From: Filimonas zeae
GTDB taxonomy: Bacteria; Bacteroidota; Bacteroidia; Chitinophagales; Chitinophagaceae
Assembly (NCBI RefSeq): GCF_014641615.1
Contig: NZ_BMIB01000001.1
Span: forward strand, 248,769 to 312,768
Length of the DNA: 64,000 nucleotides
Reading direction: 5' to 3'
In this document: positions 47,540 through 56,233 of the stretch, piece by piece
Position numbering within the stretch: position 1 is the stretch's first letter
Layout of the letters: the number at the start of each line of letters is the position of its first letter
Made by a program: the position numbers and the translations under genes
Notes under the pieces: generated by a model
What the model saw: only the letters and a program-made list of their open reading frames with translations
What the model was told of the DNA's origin: nothing
Databases searched by the model: none

Positions 47540-49180
47540 ATGGTAGAAACAAAACTGTCTTTTGAAGAGCTGCTACATGAGAAATTTGTGACGGCCGACG
47601 CAATTCCGGAGAAGTTTGCTTTGCCTGGTGAAATTAACCAGCGCGAGTACCTGAGCAACGGGGAAATGAAGCAATGGAATGGCACGGTACATCCGGTGTA
47701 TTCACCTATTTGTGTAAATACGCCTGAGGGCTTACAGCGTAAGCTGATTGGCTCTTACCCCATTTGTACCGAAGCCGAAGCGGCAGAAGCGCTGGATGCA
47801 GCCGTTAAAGCTTACGACAACGGCCGTGGCGAATGGCCCACTATGAACGTGGCACAGCGTATTGCCTGTGTGGCGAAGTTTACCGCTAAAATGCTGGAGC
47901 AAAAGGATATAGTGGTAAAGCTGATTATGTGGGAAATTGGTAAGTCTTACGCGGATTCTGTAAAGGAATTTGACAGAACCGTTGAGTATATCAATGCTAC
48001 TATTGATGCGCTGAAAGGTATTGACCGTGAGGCTTCCCGTTTTGAGGGCGAGCAGGGCATTGTGGCGCAGGTACGCCGTTCACCACTGGGTGTGGTGCTG
48101 TGTATGGGACCGTTCAACTATCCGTTGAACGAAACCTTTACCACGTTGATCCCCGCTATCATCATGGGTAATACCCTGTTATTTAAGCCTCCAAAACACG
48201 GTACTTTATTACACTATCCTTTGTTACAGGCATTTCAGGAATGTTTTCCCAAAGGCGTGGTAAATACCATCTACGGTCGTGGTAACACTATTGTACCAGG
48301 TTTAATGCAGAGCGGTAAAATTGATGTACTTACGCTTATCGGTAGCAGCCGGGTAGCCAACGAGCTTAAAAAGCTGCACCCTAAAGTAAACCGCCTGCGT
48401 GCAATACTGGGGCTGGATGCCAAGAACGCTGCCATCATTACGCCTAAAGCCGATCTGAAACAGGCGGTGCAGGAAACGGTGCTGGGTTCATTGTCGTTCA
48501 ACGGTCAGCGTTGTACTGCATTAAAAATCATTTTCGTTCACCGCTCTATTGCCCACGCCTTCAGCAAACAGCTGAGCGAGGAAGTGAACAAACTGAAAAT
48601 TGGTATGCCATGGGAGCCGGGTGTAGCCTTAACTCCGTTACCGGAGCCGGGTAAGCCTGCGTATCTGAAAGATATTATTGACGATGCGGTGGCGCATGGT
48701 GCCAAAGTGGTAAATGAAAATGGTGGTGTTACGGTGGAGTCGCTGGTATTTCCGGCAGTATTGTATCCGGTAAACGATCAGATGAAAGTATACCGCGAAG
48801 AGCAGTTTGGTCCGGTAATTCCTGTGGTGCCTTACGACGATCTGGAAACGCCTATTCAGTATCTGATTGACTCTACACACGGTCAGCAGGTGAGCATTTT
48901 CAGTTATGATAAAAATGAAGTAGCTTCCCTCATTGATCCGCTGATGAACCAGGTAAGCCGTGTGAATATCAACTGTCAGTGTCAGCGTGGACCGGATGTG
49001 TTTCCGTTCACCGGCCGTAAAGACAGTGCGGAAGGTACTTTATCAGTAGTAGATGCGCTGCGTTCGTTCTCTATACGTTCGCTGGTAGCTACCAAACTGA
49101 ATGATGCCAATACGCAGTTATTCAATGATATTGTGAGTGAGAACCTTTGTAATTCTCTGAGCAGAAAATACATATTTTAA
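47540..49180 (+). CDS. GapN-like NADP-dependent aldehyde dehydrogenase
   Basis: A 546-residue aldehyde dehydrogenase resembling non-phosphorylating glyceraldehyde-3-phosphate dehydrogenase (GapN). The nucleophile Cys is in FNGQRCTALK, and the cofactor region has GPFNYPLNETF. The usual ELGGKN general-base motif reads LGLDAKN, so the usual Glu position is Gly, with an Asp two residues later. GapN would oxidise the glyceraldehyde-3-phosphate released by KDPG aldolase straight to 3-phosphoglycerate, giving NADPH. This role fits its place in the uronate operon, but L-lactaldehyde or another aldehyde cannot be excluded. Confidence 0.75.
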   Translation: MVETKLSFEELLHEKFVTADAIPEKFALPGEINQREYLSNGEMKQWNGTVHPVYSPICVNTPEGLQRKLIGSYPICTEAEAAEALDAAVKAYDNGRGEWPTMNVAQRIACVAKFTAKMLEQKDIVVKLIMWEIGKSYADSVKEFDRTVEYINATIDALKGIDREASRFEGEQGIVAQVRRSPLGVVLCMGPFNYPLNETFTTLIPAIIMGNTLLFKPPKHGTLLHYPLLQAFQECFPKGVVNTIYGRGNTIVPGLMQSGKIDVLTLIGSSRVANELKKLHPKVNRLRAILGLDAKNAAIITPKADLKQAVQETVLGSLSFNGQRCTALKIIFVHRSIAHAFSKQLSEEVNKLKIGMPWEPGVALTPLPEPGKPAYLKDIIDDAVAHGAKVVNENGGVTVESLVFPAVLYPVNDQMKVYREEQFGPVIPVVPYDDLETPIQYLIDSTHGQQVSIFSYDKNEVASLIDPLMNQVSRVNINCQCQRGPDVFPFTGRKDSAEGTLSVVDALRSFSIRSLVATKLNDANTQLFNDIVSENLCNSLSRKYIF

Positions 49181-49186
49181 AGTCAA

Positions 49187-49226
49187 TGAAGAAAGGCCGG
49201 TGCTTTTAGTCATTGGCCTTTCTTCA
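49187..49226 (+). terminator. Perfect 12-bp hairpin within uronate operon
   Basis: TGAAGAAAGGCC (49187-49198) pairs perfectly with GGCCTTTCTTCA (49215-49226) around a 16-nt loop, in the gap between the GapN-like gene and kduD. There is no T tract after it, so it may tune or stabilise the operon transcript rather than end it. Confidence 0.5.
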
Positions 49227-49237
49227 AATATTCAACA

Positions 49238-50005
49238 ATGAGCAACACACTATTCGATCTTACAGGAAAAACGGCACTGGTAACCGGTGGTAACAAAGGC
49301 ATAGGAAAAGGAATGGCAATAGGCCTGGCAGAAGCAGGTGCGGATATTATTGTAGTATCCGGGTCGATAGCGCTGGAAGGTAGTGATGTGGAAAAAGAAG
49401 TAACTGCGCTGGGGCGCAAATTCAAAGCATATCAGGCAAATCTGGGCGACCGTGAAAAGCTGTATGCGTTTATTGAAAAGTTACTGGCAGAGAATACGAA
49501 TATTGATATACTGGTAAACAATGCAGGCACTATTATGCGTAAGCCTGCAGCTGAACATCCTGATGAGTGGTGGGATAGCGTGTTGTCGCTTAACCTGGAT
49601 GCACCCTTTATTCTGGCCAGAGAAATTGGCAAACACATGCTGCAACGCGGCAGTGGTAAAATTATTTTCACCTGTTCGTTACTCAGTTTCCAGGGCGGTA
49701 TAAACGTACCTGGTTATGCAGCCAGCAAAGGCGCGTTAAGCAGCCTGGTTAAAGCACTGGCCAATGAGTGGGCAGGTAAAGGCATTAATGTAAATGGTAT
49801 TGCACCGGGTTATATTGCTACCGACAATACAGAAGCTTTACGTAACGATCCTGTACGCTCAAAATCTATCCTGGACAGAATTCCGGCAGCACGCTGGGGT
49901 GAGGCAGAAGATTTTAAAGGGCCTGCTGTATTCCTGGCATCAGATGCCGGCGCATACGTACAAGGCACCATACTTACCGTTGACGGCGGTTGGATGGGGA
50001 GATAA
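49238..50005 (+). CDS. kduD: 2-dehydro-3-deoxy-D-gluconate 5-dehydrogenase
   Basis: A 255-residue SDR of the KduD type. It reduces 2,5-diketo-3-deoxygluconate (DKII) to KDG after KduI in the unsaturated-uronate branch. TGGNKGIGKG, NNAG, an intact YAASK catalytic pair, and the C-terminal TILTVDGGWMGR are present. The gene pair with kduI, 110 bp downstream, makes the specific call reasonable despite the large size of the SDR family. Confidence 0.9.
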   Translation: MSNTLFDLTGKTALVTGGNKGIGKGMAIGLAEAGADIIVVSGSIALEGSDVEKEVTALGRKFKAYQANLGDREKLYAFIEKLLAENTNIDILVNNAGTIMRKPAAEHPDEWWDSVLSLNLDAPFILAREIGKHMLQRGSGKIIFTCSLLSFQGGINVPGYAASKGALSSLVKALANEWAGKGINVNGIAPGYIATDNTEALRNDPVRSKSILDRIPAARWGEAEDFKGPAVFLASDAGAYVQGTILTVDGGWMGR

Positions 50006-50012
50006 GGAAGTA

Positions 50013-50108
50013 AAAAATCAAAAGTCAAAAATCAAAAAAGAGAGATTGGGTTTTGACTTTTGATTTTTCACTTTTCACTTTTGAATTTAGATTTTTGACT
50101 TTTGAATT
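50013..50108 (+). repeat. A/T-rich inverted and direct repeats before kduI
   Basis: AAAAATCAAAAGTCAAAA (50013-50030) is a perfect 18-bp inverted repeat of TTTTGACTTTTGATTTTT (50051-50068) around a 20-nt loop. It is followed by further TTTTGA-type words ending with TTTTGACTTTTGAATT (50093-50108), which is identical to 46061-46076 before uxaC. The array ends 8 bp before the kduI ATG. It may fold on the transcript or bind a protein; I know no named family for it. Confidence 0.85.
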
Positions 50109-50115
50109 AATAAAG

Positions 50116-50946
50116 ATGGAAGTAAGATTTCAGCAGAGTCCTAAAGAAACCAGCCAGATGAACACACAGGAGCTGCGTACCAATTTTCTTGTGGAAAATC
50201 TGATGCAGGATGATAAACTGAACCTGGTGTATTCGCATTATGACCGCGTAATTATTGGCGGAGCCAAACCGGTAAACCAGGTGCTGAAACTGGAAACACA
50301 TGCTGAGCTGAAAGCAGACTATTTTTTAGAGCGCAGAGAGCTGGGTATTATTAACGTAGGTGGCGCAGGCAAAGTTGTTGCTGATGGCGTAACTTATGAG
50401 TTGAACAAGCTGGATTGCCTGTACCTGGGTAAAGGAACCAAAGCAGTATCTTTTGCTACTACAAACGCAAACGATGCCGCTATATTTTACCTGTTATCTG
50501 CTCCGGCACATGCTAACTATCCTACAGTTAAATATACCAAAGAGCAGGCGCAGGGCGGCGATATGGGCAGCCAGGCAACCGCTAATAAAAGAACCATTTA
50601 CCGTTACATTCATGCCGATGGCATTCAGAGCTGTCAGCTGGTAATGGGGCTTACTATACTGGAAGATGGCAGTGTATGGAACACTATGCCATCGCACACG
50701 CATACCCGCCGTATGGAGGCTTACTATTATTTTGATGTAAAGCCAGACCAGCGTGTGTTCCATTTTATGGGCCAGCCTACTGAAACACGTCACCTGCTGG
50801 TAGCCAATAACGAAGCTATTATTTCCCCGCCATGGTCTATCCATTCCGGTTGCGGAACGGCTGCCTATGGTTTTATCTGGGGAATGGCTGGCGAAAACTA
50901 TACTTATAGCGATATGGACCCGGCTCCGCTGGCAGATATGCGTTAA
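50116..50946 (+). CDS. kduI: 5-dehydro-4-deoxy-D-glucuronate isomerase
   Basis: A 276-residue cupin isomerase (KduI) that converts 4-deoxy-L-threo-5-hexosulose uronate (DKI) to DKII. The zinc-binding motif PSHTHTRRMEAYYYF supplies two His and a Glu, and a later His is in SIHSGCGT. Length is standard. The start at 50116 begins MEVRFQQSPKETSQMNTQELR, matching the family N-terminus; the frame upstream runs through the A/T-rich repeat and is not coding. It lies between kduD and kdgK. Confidence 0.95.
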   Translation: MEVRFQQSPKETSQMNTQELRTNFLVENLMQDDKLNLVYSHYDRVIIGGAKPVNQVLKLETHAELKADYFLERRELGIINVGGAGKVVADGVTYELNKLDCLYLGKGTKAVSFATTNANDAAIFYLLSAPAHANYPTVKYTKEQAQGGDMGSQATANKRTIYRYIHADGIQSCQLVMGLTILEDGSVWNTMPSHTHTRRMEAYYYFDVKPDQRVFHFMGQPTETRHLLVANNEAIISPPWSIHSGCGTAAYGFIWGMAGENYTYSDMDPAPLADMR

Positions 50947-50975
50947 GCCCTTATAACCCTTTGGACCAATTGAAC

Positions 50976-52004
50976 ATGAAAAAAGTATTTTGTTTTGGCG
51001 AGCTGTTATTACGCATGTCCCCCGCATTGGGGCAGCAATGGTTACAAACCAACAGCATGCCTGTATTTATAGGCGGTGCAGAACTGAATGTGGCGCAGGC
51101 GCTTGCCGCTTGGCAGGTGCCGGTGCAGTATGGTACTGCACTGCCGCAGAACTACCTGGCACAGGAAGTATGCGATCTGATGACGGAGAAAAAGGTAGAT
51201 ATGAGCCGGGTACATTTTTCCGGTGAGCGTATTGGAACCTATTATCTGCCACAGGGTGCAGACCTGAAAAACGCAGGTGTTATTTATGACCGTGCTTACT
51301 CCTCTTTCTGGTCGCTGAAGCCCGGTATGATTAACTGGGACGAAACACTGAAAGATGCGGGTTGGTTTCATTTCAGCGCTATCAGCCCTGCATTGAATAC
51401 CGATGTGGTGGCAGTATGTAAGGAAGCGCTGGAAGCAGCTACCCGTTTGGGTCTTACTATTTCAGTTGATCTTAACTACCGCGCCAAACTGTGGCAGTAT
51501 GGTAAAAAGCCGGTGGAGATAATGCCGGAGCTTACAAAGTATTGCCATGTAATTATGGGCAATATATGGGCTGCCGCCAACCTGCTGGGTATGCCATTGA
51601 ACGACAAGCTGATTGCCGCAGACAATAAAACCGAATACTTACAGCATGCGGTAGAAACATCGGAAGCCATAGCCAAAGCATTTCCGGTAAGCCATACCGT
51701 AGCCAATACTTTCCGTTTTGATAAAGAGGGTGGTGGTATTTACTACTATGCGGCCCTGCAATCCGGCGGGCAGCAATATGTATCACCTGAGTTTACAGCC
51801 GATAAAATTGTAGACAAGGTGGGCAGCGGCGACTGTTTTATGGGTGGTTTAATCTACAGCATTTACAACCAGCACCAGCCGCAGGATATTATTAACTACG
51901 CAGCAGCAGCAGCTTTTGGTAAACTACATGAGGTGGGTGATGCTACCCGCCAGCGTGTTGCTGATGTACAATCTACTATTCAACGTTATGAGCAAAAAAG
52001 ATAG
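50976..52004 (+). CDS. kdgK: 2-keto-3-deoxygluconate kinase
   Basis: A 342-residue PfkB-family sugar kinase (KdgK) that phosphorylates KDG to KDPG. The N-terminal FGELLLRMSP, the GGAELNVAQALA segment and the C-terminal catalytic DKVGSGDCFMGGL with its Asp base are visible. The ATG at 50976 is chosen over an in-frame TTG at 50961. Its 3' end overlaps the aldolase start by 17 bp, implying translational coupling of the two steps. Confidence 0.93.
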   Translation: MKKVFCFGELLLRMSPALGQQWLQTNSMPVFIGGAELNVAQALAAWQVPVQYGTALPQNYLAQEVCDLMTEKKVDMSRVHFSGERIGTYYLPQGADLKNAGVIYDRAYSSFWSLKPGMINWDETLKDAGWFHFSAISPALNTDVVAVCKEALEAATRLGLTISVDLNYRAKLWQYGKKPVEIMPELTKYCHVIMGNIWAAANLLGMPLNDKLIAADNKTEYLQHAVETSEAIAKAFPVSHTVANTFRFDKEGGGIYYYAALQSGGQQYVSPEFTADKIVDKVGSGDCFMGGLIYSIYNQHQPQDIINYAAAAAFGKLHEVGDATRQRVADVQSTIQRYEQKR

Positions 52005-52647
52005 TTCGTTACAGGCCGTATTAAAACAGCGTATACTGCCTTTGTATTTTGAAGCAGACCAAACCGTGTCTGTGGAACTGATGAAGGCTTTGTATGCTGC
52101 CAATATCCGTGCTATTGAATATACCAACCGCGGTGCTGCTGCACTGGACAACTTCAAGGCTATGAAGCAACTGCGTGATGCGGAGTTGCCTGGTTTGGAA
52201 ATTGGTATTGGTACCATTAAGAACGCTGCAGATGCCCGTGCTTTTGCAGAAGCGGGTGTTGACTTTCTCATCAGCCCAGGATTAGTGCCGGAAGTGCATG
52301 CCGTGGCGGAAGAATTTGGATTACTGTATGTACCAGGTTGTATGACCCCCACTGAAATTATACAGGCTGAGAACGCGGGAATTCCTTTTGTAAAACTGTT
52401 TCCTGGTAACGTACTGGGTACCGGTTTTGTAGAGGCCATCCGCACCTTGTTTCCTAAAATGTATTTTATGCCTACAGGTGGGGTGGAGCTGGAAGAAGCC
52501 AACCTGCGCGGCTGGTTTGCAGCGGGTGTAAATGCAGTAGGACTGGGCAGCAAGCTGATTAACAAGAAAGTACTGGCGCAGCCTGATTATGCTAAAGCTA
52601 TAACAGAGCTTACTGCTAAAACATATACGTTTATTCAATCCATTTAA
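51988..52647 (+). CDS. eda: KDPG aldolase
   Basis: A 219-residue class I aldolase that splits 2-keto-3-deoxy-6-phosphogluconate into pyruvate and glyceraldehyde-3-phosphate. The Schiff-base Lys lies in FVKLFPGN, the catalytic Glu in IEYTNRG, and PGCMTPTEI and PTGGV complete the barrel active site. The start at 51988 overlaps kdgK by 17 bp; the longer frame upstream is inside kdgK. It completes the uronate pathway. Confidence 0.93.
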   Translation: MSKKDSSLQAVLKQRILPLYFEADQTVSVELMKALYAANIRAIEYTNRGAAALDNFKAMKQLRDAELPGLEIGIGTIKNAADARAFAEAGVDFLISPGLVPEVHAVAEEFGLLYVPGCMTPTEIIQAENAGIPFVKLFPGNVLGTGFVEAIRTLFPKMYFMPTGGVELEEANLRGWFAAGVNAVGLGSKLINKKVLAQPDYAKAITELTAKTYTFIQSI

Positions 52648-52668
52648 GAAAACCGCAAAACGATTCGC

Positions 52669-54042
52669 ATGTCTTCTTCAACTAAAATAGGCAGCTACCG
52701 GTGGACGATCTGTGCACTGTTATTTGTTGCCACTACTGTAAACTATCTGGACAGGCAGGTGCTGAGCCTTTTACAGCCACACCTGGAAGAACTGTACGGA
52801 TGGACCAACAGTGATTACGCCAACATTACGGCAGCTTTTCAGCTGTTTTATGCCATTGCCATGTTGTTTGCAGGCAAGTTTATTGATAAAATAGGCACTA
52901 AATGGGGCTATGCAGTGGCTATTATTGTATGGTCGCTGGGTGCGCTGGTACATGCTTATTCCGTAGATATCGGCACTGGTATAGGAGGTATATTAAAAGT
53001 GTTTGGTATTACGGTGTGGAGTGCTTCTGTACTGGGCTTTATGGCTTCGCGTATGGTACTGGCTTTAGGCGAGGCGGGTAACTTTCCGGCAGCTATAAAA
53101 GCTACGGCAGAATACTTTCCGCAGAAAGAACGTTCACTGGCTACCGGTATCTTTAACTCTGGCGCTAACATAGGAGCCATTATTGCACCTATTGCTATTC
53201 CCCGTATTGAAGCCCTGTGGGGTTGGGAAGCGGCGTTTGTAATAGTGGGGCTTTTCGGCTTTGTATGGCTGGCTTTCTGGTTGGTATTTTATGAGAAGCC
53301 TGAAAAGCAAAAAAGACTTTCTAAAGCAGAGCTGGAGTACATTACAGAAGGTGTGCCTGCTGTGCATGCTGCCCCTTCGGAAGATGTGCCTGTTGAGCAG
53401 AAGATTAAGTGGAGCACTTTGCTGGGCTTCCGCCAAACCTGGGCGTTTGTGGTGGGTAAAGCCCTTACAGATGGTGTTTGGTGGTTTTTCCTGTTCTGGC
53501 TGCCTGCTTACCTGAAATCGAATTACCAATTGGTAGGCGACGCTATTTCACTGCCGCTGGCTATACTGTACAGCTTATCTATGATAGGCAGTATTAGTGG
53601 TGGCTGGTTACCGGTATTCTTTATTAACAGAGGCTTACCGGCGTTTGATGGGCGCAGACGCGCTATGTTGCTGATTGCACTGGTGCCGTTGATTGTACTG
53701 GCTGCACAGCCGCTGGGTTACATCAGTTATTGGGTACCTGTATTGCTGATAGGTATTGGTACCGCAGCACACCAGGCATGGAGTGCCAACATTTTTACTA
53801 CCGTATCGGATATGTTTCCTAAAAAAGCCATTGGTTCTATTGTAGGCATTGGTGGCATGGCTGGTGGTTTAGGGGGTGTGATCATTTCCAAAGCAGGCGG
53901 TGCTTTGTTTGACCACTACAAAGCACAGGGACATATTGAAACCGGTTACACCATCATGTTTGCCTTTTGTGCTACCGCTTACATTCTGGCATGGGTGTTA
54001 ATGAAGTTGCTGGTACCTAAACACAAAATGGTGGAAATTTAA
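52669..54042 (+). CDS. ExuT-like hexuronate MFS transporter
   Basis: A 457-residue, 12-helix transporter of the anion:cation symporter family, which includes hexuronate transporter ExuT. The N-terminal TTVNYLDRQVLSLLQPHLEE and GEAGNFPAAIKATAEYFPQKERS loops are typical. It would bring galacturonate or glucuronate across the inner membrane. It ends the uronate operon, 21 bp after eda, before a strong terminator. Confidence 0.92.
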   Translation: MSSSTKIGSYRWTICALLFVATTVNYLDRQVLSLLQPHLEELYGWTNSDYANITAAFQLFYAIAMLFAGKFIDKIGTKWGYAVAIIVWSLGALVHAYSVDIGTGIGGILKVFGITVWSASVLGFMASRMVLALGEAGNFPAAIKATAEYFPQKERSLATGIFNSGANIGAIIAPIAIPRIEALWGWEAAFVIVGLFGFVWLAFWLVFYEKPEKQKRLSKAELEYITEGVPAVHAAPSEDVPVEQKIKWSTLLGFRQTWAFVVGKALTDGVWWFFLFWLPAYLKSNYQLVGDAISLPLAILYSLSMIGSISGGWLPVFFINRGLPAFDGRRRAMLLIALVPLIVLAAQPLGYISYWVPVLLIGIGTAAHQAWSANIFTTVSDMFPKKAIGSIVGIGGMAGGLGGVIISKAGGALFDHYKAQGHIETGYTIMFAFCATAYILAWVLMKLLVPKHKMVEI

Positions 54043-54067
54043 GTACATAGCTAAATAATGATAAAGC

Positions 54068-54104
54068 AAATGCCGCCTCTTGCGAAAGAGGCGGCATTTT
54101 TGTA
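54068..54104 (+). terminator. Strong terminator ending uronate operon
   Basis: A perfect 14-bp stem (54068-54081 with 54086-54099) has a GCGA loop, a GNRA-type tetraloop, followed by TTGTAAT. It lies 25 bp after the transporter gene. Confidence 0.93.
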
Positions 54105-54117
54105 ATATCATTTACTG

Positions 54118-54132
54118 GTAAACGTTTATCCT
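54118..54132. promoter_or_regulatory. Near-palindromic GGTAAACGTTTATCC site
   Basis: This 15-bp word differs from its reverse complement at only two positions and has the AAACGTTT core of many LacI-family operators. It lies 9 bp before the lipoprotein gene at 54141. It is related to the words at 38905-38926. Confidence 0.4.
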
Positions 54133-54140
54133 GCGCAAAC

Positions 54141-54746
54141 ATGAGCATACAAAAACAATTTATATACCCGCTGGTGCTGTGTGGCATGTTTGCCGGTACA
54201 ACGGGCTGCACGCGCGTAAAAAAGCGCAAAGAATGGCCTGTAAACCGCGATGCAGGCATTGCCAGCGTTACCCTTATACGGCATAATTTTATGGATAGTG
54301 TGGCGGCGGGGGACGAACTTACACCGGAGCAGATAAAGCGTTCTACCATTATTGACAGTATGTACCGTAAGGAAGATGTGGCGTTTAGGGGAGATACGGT
54401 GTATAAAGCTTTTGGTGACTGTAGTATTGCACTGCTTGATTATAACGACAAGAAGAATTGCACCTACAAATTTCTGCTGGTATATAAAGGCCCCAGGAGA
54501 AATACAGATTATACCATTGTGCAAACCGATTGCGATGAGGATTTGTCGGCAGATTTCAGCCGTACAGGCTTTCAGTTGCTGTCAGACTCCAGCTTTTCTA
54601 CCCGGGAAGATTTTTATAAAAAGCTGCCTGAAGATAGTGTACAGGTTACTGCTACTATACGCACGTTTGTTATTAACAAAGAAGGTTTGATTGAGCCGGT
54701 AAAAACAGAAACCGAGAAAAAGCCCGTGGAGAAGCGGGAAGAATAG
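54141..54746 (+). CDS. Hypothetical lipoprotein, 201 aa
   Basis: Unrecognised lipoprotein: a signal peptide with lipobox TTGC (Cys 23), a Lys/Arg-rich segment, then a soluble domain of about 150 residues with several Asp-rich stretches and three Cys, ending in a Lys/Glu-rich tail. The start codon directly follows the near-palindrome at 54118-54132, which may regulate it. It converges on the anti-sigma gene (stop codons 18 bp apart). No function is proposed. Confidence 0.6.
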   Translation: MSIQKQFIYPLVLCGMFAGTTGCTRVKKRKEWPVNRDAGIASVTLIRHNFMDSVAAGDELTPEQIKRSTIIDSMYRKEDVAFRGDTVYKAFGDCSIALLDYNDKKNCTYKFLLVYKGPRRNTDYTIVQTDCDEDLSADFSRTGFQLLSDSSFSTREDFYKKLPEDSVQVTATIRTFVINKEGLIEPVKTETEKKPVEKREE

Positions 54747-54763
54747 GGACAGAAATGCGGTTA

Positions 54764-56233
54764 TTAAAACCGCACTTTTACCCGCGTTTTCTTTTTCTTA
54801 TCGCCAATCCATACGGGGCCATTCTGGAGCGCAGAAATAGCTTTGCCGTTAAGCGAATTATCGGAGGAGTGGATGATATTGAAATCACGTGGTTTGCCTG
54901 CTTCATCAATTACAAACTCCAGTTCAATAGTACCGGTAATTTTTTGGTTGCTTCCGGTAGTATCCATTTCCTGATGAATTTTGCGGTAAGCATATTCCTG
55001 GAAGGATTGCCAGCCACCGGAAGGGTATACGCTATCTGCGGAGGCTTCTGCTGGCACGGGTGCCTTTTTGCGGGAACGCAATTCTGTAACTACCATGTCT
55101 GAGAGAGATTCCTCTTCTGTATCCAGCAGAATGGTATTGTTTTTACTGATGCTAACTGCGGCCTGTCTGGTTTCAAATCCGATAGAAGTAATTTCTACTT
55201 TAGCCATTGTATCCAGTGTACGGAGCGCGAATCTGCCTTTATCATCTGTTATAGAAACAGCATTGCCGTTCATTACCTTAACGGAGGCACCTGTAACGGG
55301 GTTGCCGGAGTCATCTGTAATAGTACCGCGTAGCAGATTGGCAGCTACTGTTCTTGCGCCTGCTTTATAAGTTTCGTTTAAAGCCAGGGCAGTTGCTTTA
55401 TCTGCCTGTGTTTTATTGATTCCGTAGCCTGTTACTACTACCTGATCTGTTGCCTGTATGCTATCTGTGCGGAAAGCGGCTGCATTTTTTCTCCTTTTGG
55501 TTCCGGACACGCTTACACCTGCTGCCCGGCCCGATAAAGCAGATACTACATTGGCAGTTGCAGCTTCTTTTTTTGCCAGTGCAGCTGAAAGGTCAGGTGC
55601 AGCTTTTGCTTCCATGCGTGAGGGGGGCGGTTCGGAAGTTACCTGTGCCAGTGTGGCTTCCGGTGCTGGTTTTGCCGGAGGCGCCACAGGTGCAGGCACC
55701 GGTACTGGCTTTTGGCTGTTTGCCTGTTTTGTTGGTGGTACTGTATGCGTTGCAGCAATGGAGCCTTTTGCCGGAGCAGCCGGTTTAAGGCTGTCTGCCT
55801 GCGGTGCTATCTGTGTGGCCGGATCGGGGGCGGCAGGTGCAGGTGTTGTTTGCTTCTGCGCCAGATCGTGCTGTGGCACTGTGGTGCCATCGGGCGATTG
55901 CAGCAGCTTCCAGGTAAGTGAACCGGCACCGGCAATAATAATTACCATAGCGGCCACCTTCCACCACTGCCAGCGCACATTTATATTGCGTACGGGAGTA
56001 ACCACAGCGTTGGTAGCGTCCTGCGGTTGCTGCAAAGAAGCGGCAATCTGGTTCAGATGCTGTGCTGCCTGTGGCAGGGGAGCTTCGGAATAACCTTCCA
56101 GCGCATCTGCCAGAAACGGATCCAACAGGGCAGCCTTCTCTATCTCGTGCATTTCGCCGGGAGACAGCTTGCCTGACAGGTACCTTTGTATATCTGCCAG
56201 GGTATAGTTTATATGTAAGTTTACATTACCCAT
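54764..56233 (-). CDS. Membrane anti-sigma-like protein with CPD-like and TonB-C domains
   Basis: A 489-residue protein whose gene overlaps the ECF sigma gene by 8 bp, so it is probably the cognate anti-sigma factor. Residues 1-90 are cytoplasmic, with the LSGKLSPGEMHEIEKAALLDPFLADALEGY motif of Bacteroidota anti-sigma proteins, followed by one membrane helix (about 92-112). A long Ala/Pro/Gln linker follows. Around residues 230-275 it carries ALSGRAAGVSVSG and DQVVVTGYGI, which look like SusC plug-boundary motifs. Then a carboxypeptidase-D-like domain (about 295-370) and a TonB C-terminal-like domain (about 410-489) are seen. It may link outer-membrane or cell-wall state to sigma release. 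Confidence 0.8.
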   Translation of the reverse strand: MGNVNLHINYTLADIQRYLSGKLSPGEMHEIEKAALLDPFLADALEGYSEAPLPQAAQHLNQIAASLQQPQDATNAVVTPVRNINVRWQWWKVAAMVIIIAGAGSLTWKLLQSPDGTTVPQHDLAQKQTTPAPAAPDPATQIAPQADSLKPAAPAKGSIAATHTVPPTKQANSQKPVPVPAPVAPPAKPAPEATLAQVTSEPPPSRMEAKAAPDLSAALAKKEAATANVVSALSGRAAGVSVSGTKRRKNAAAFRTDSIQATDQVVVTGYGINKTQADKATALALNETYKAGARTVAANLLRGTITDDSGNPVTGASVKVMNGNAVSITDDKGRFALRTLDTMAKVEITSIGFETRQAAVSISKNNTILLDTEEESLSDMVVTELRSRKKAPVPAEASADSVYPSGGWQSFQEYAYRKIHQEMDTTGSNQKITGTIELEFVIDEAGKPRDFNIIHSSDNSLNGKAISALQNGPVWIGDKKKKTRVKVRF

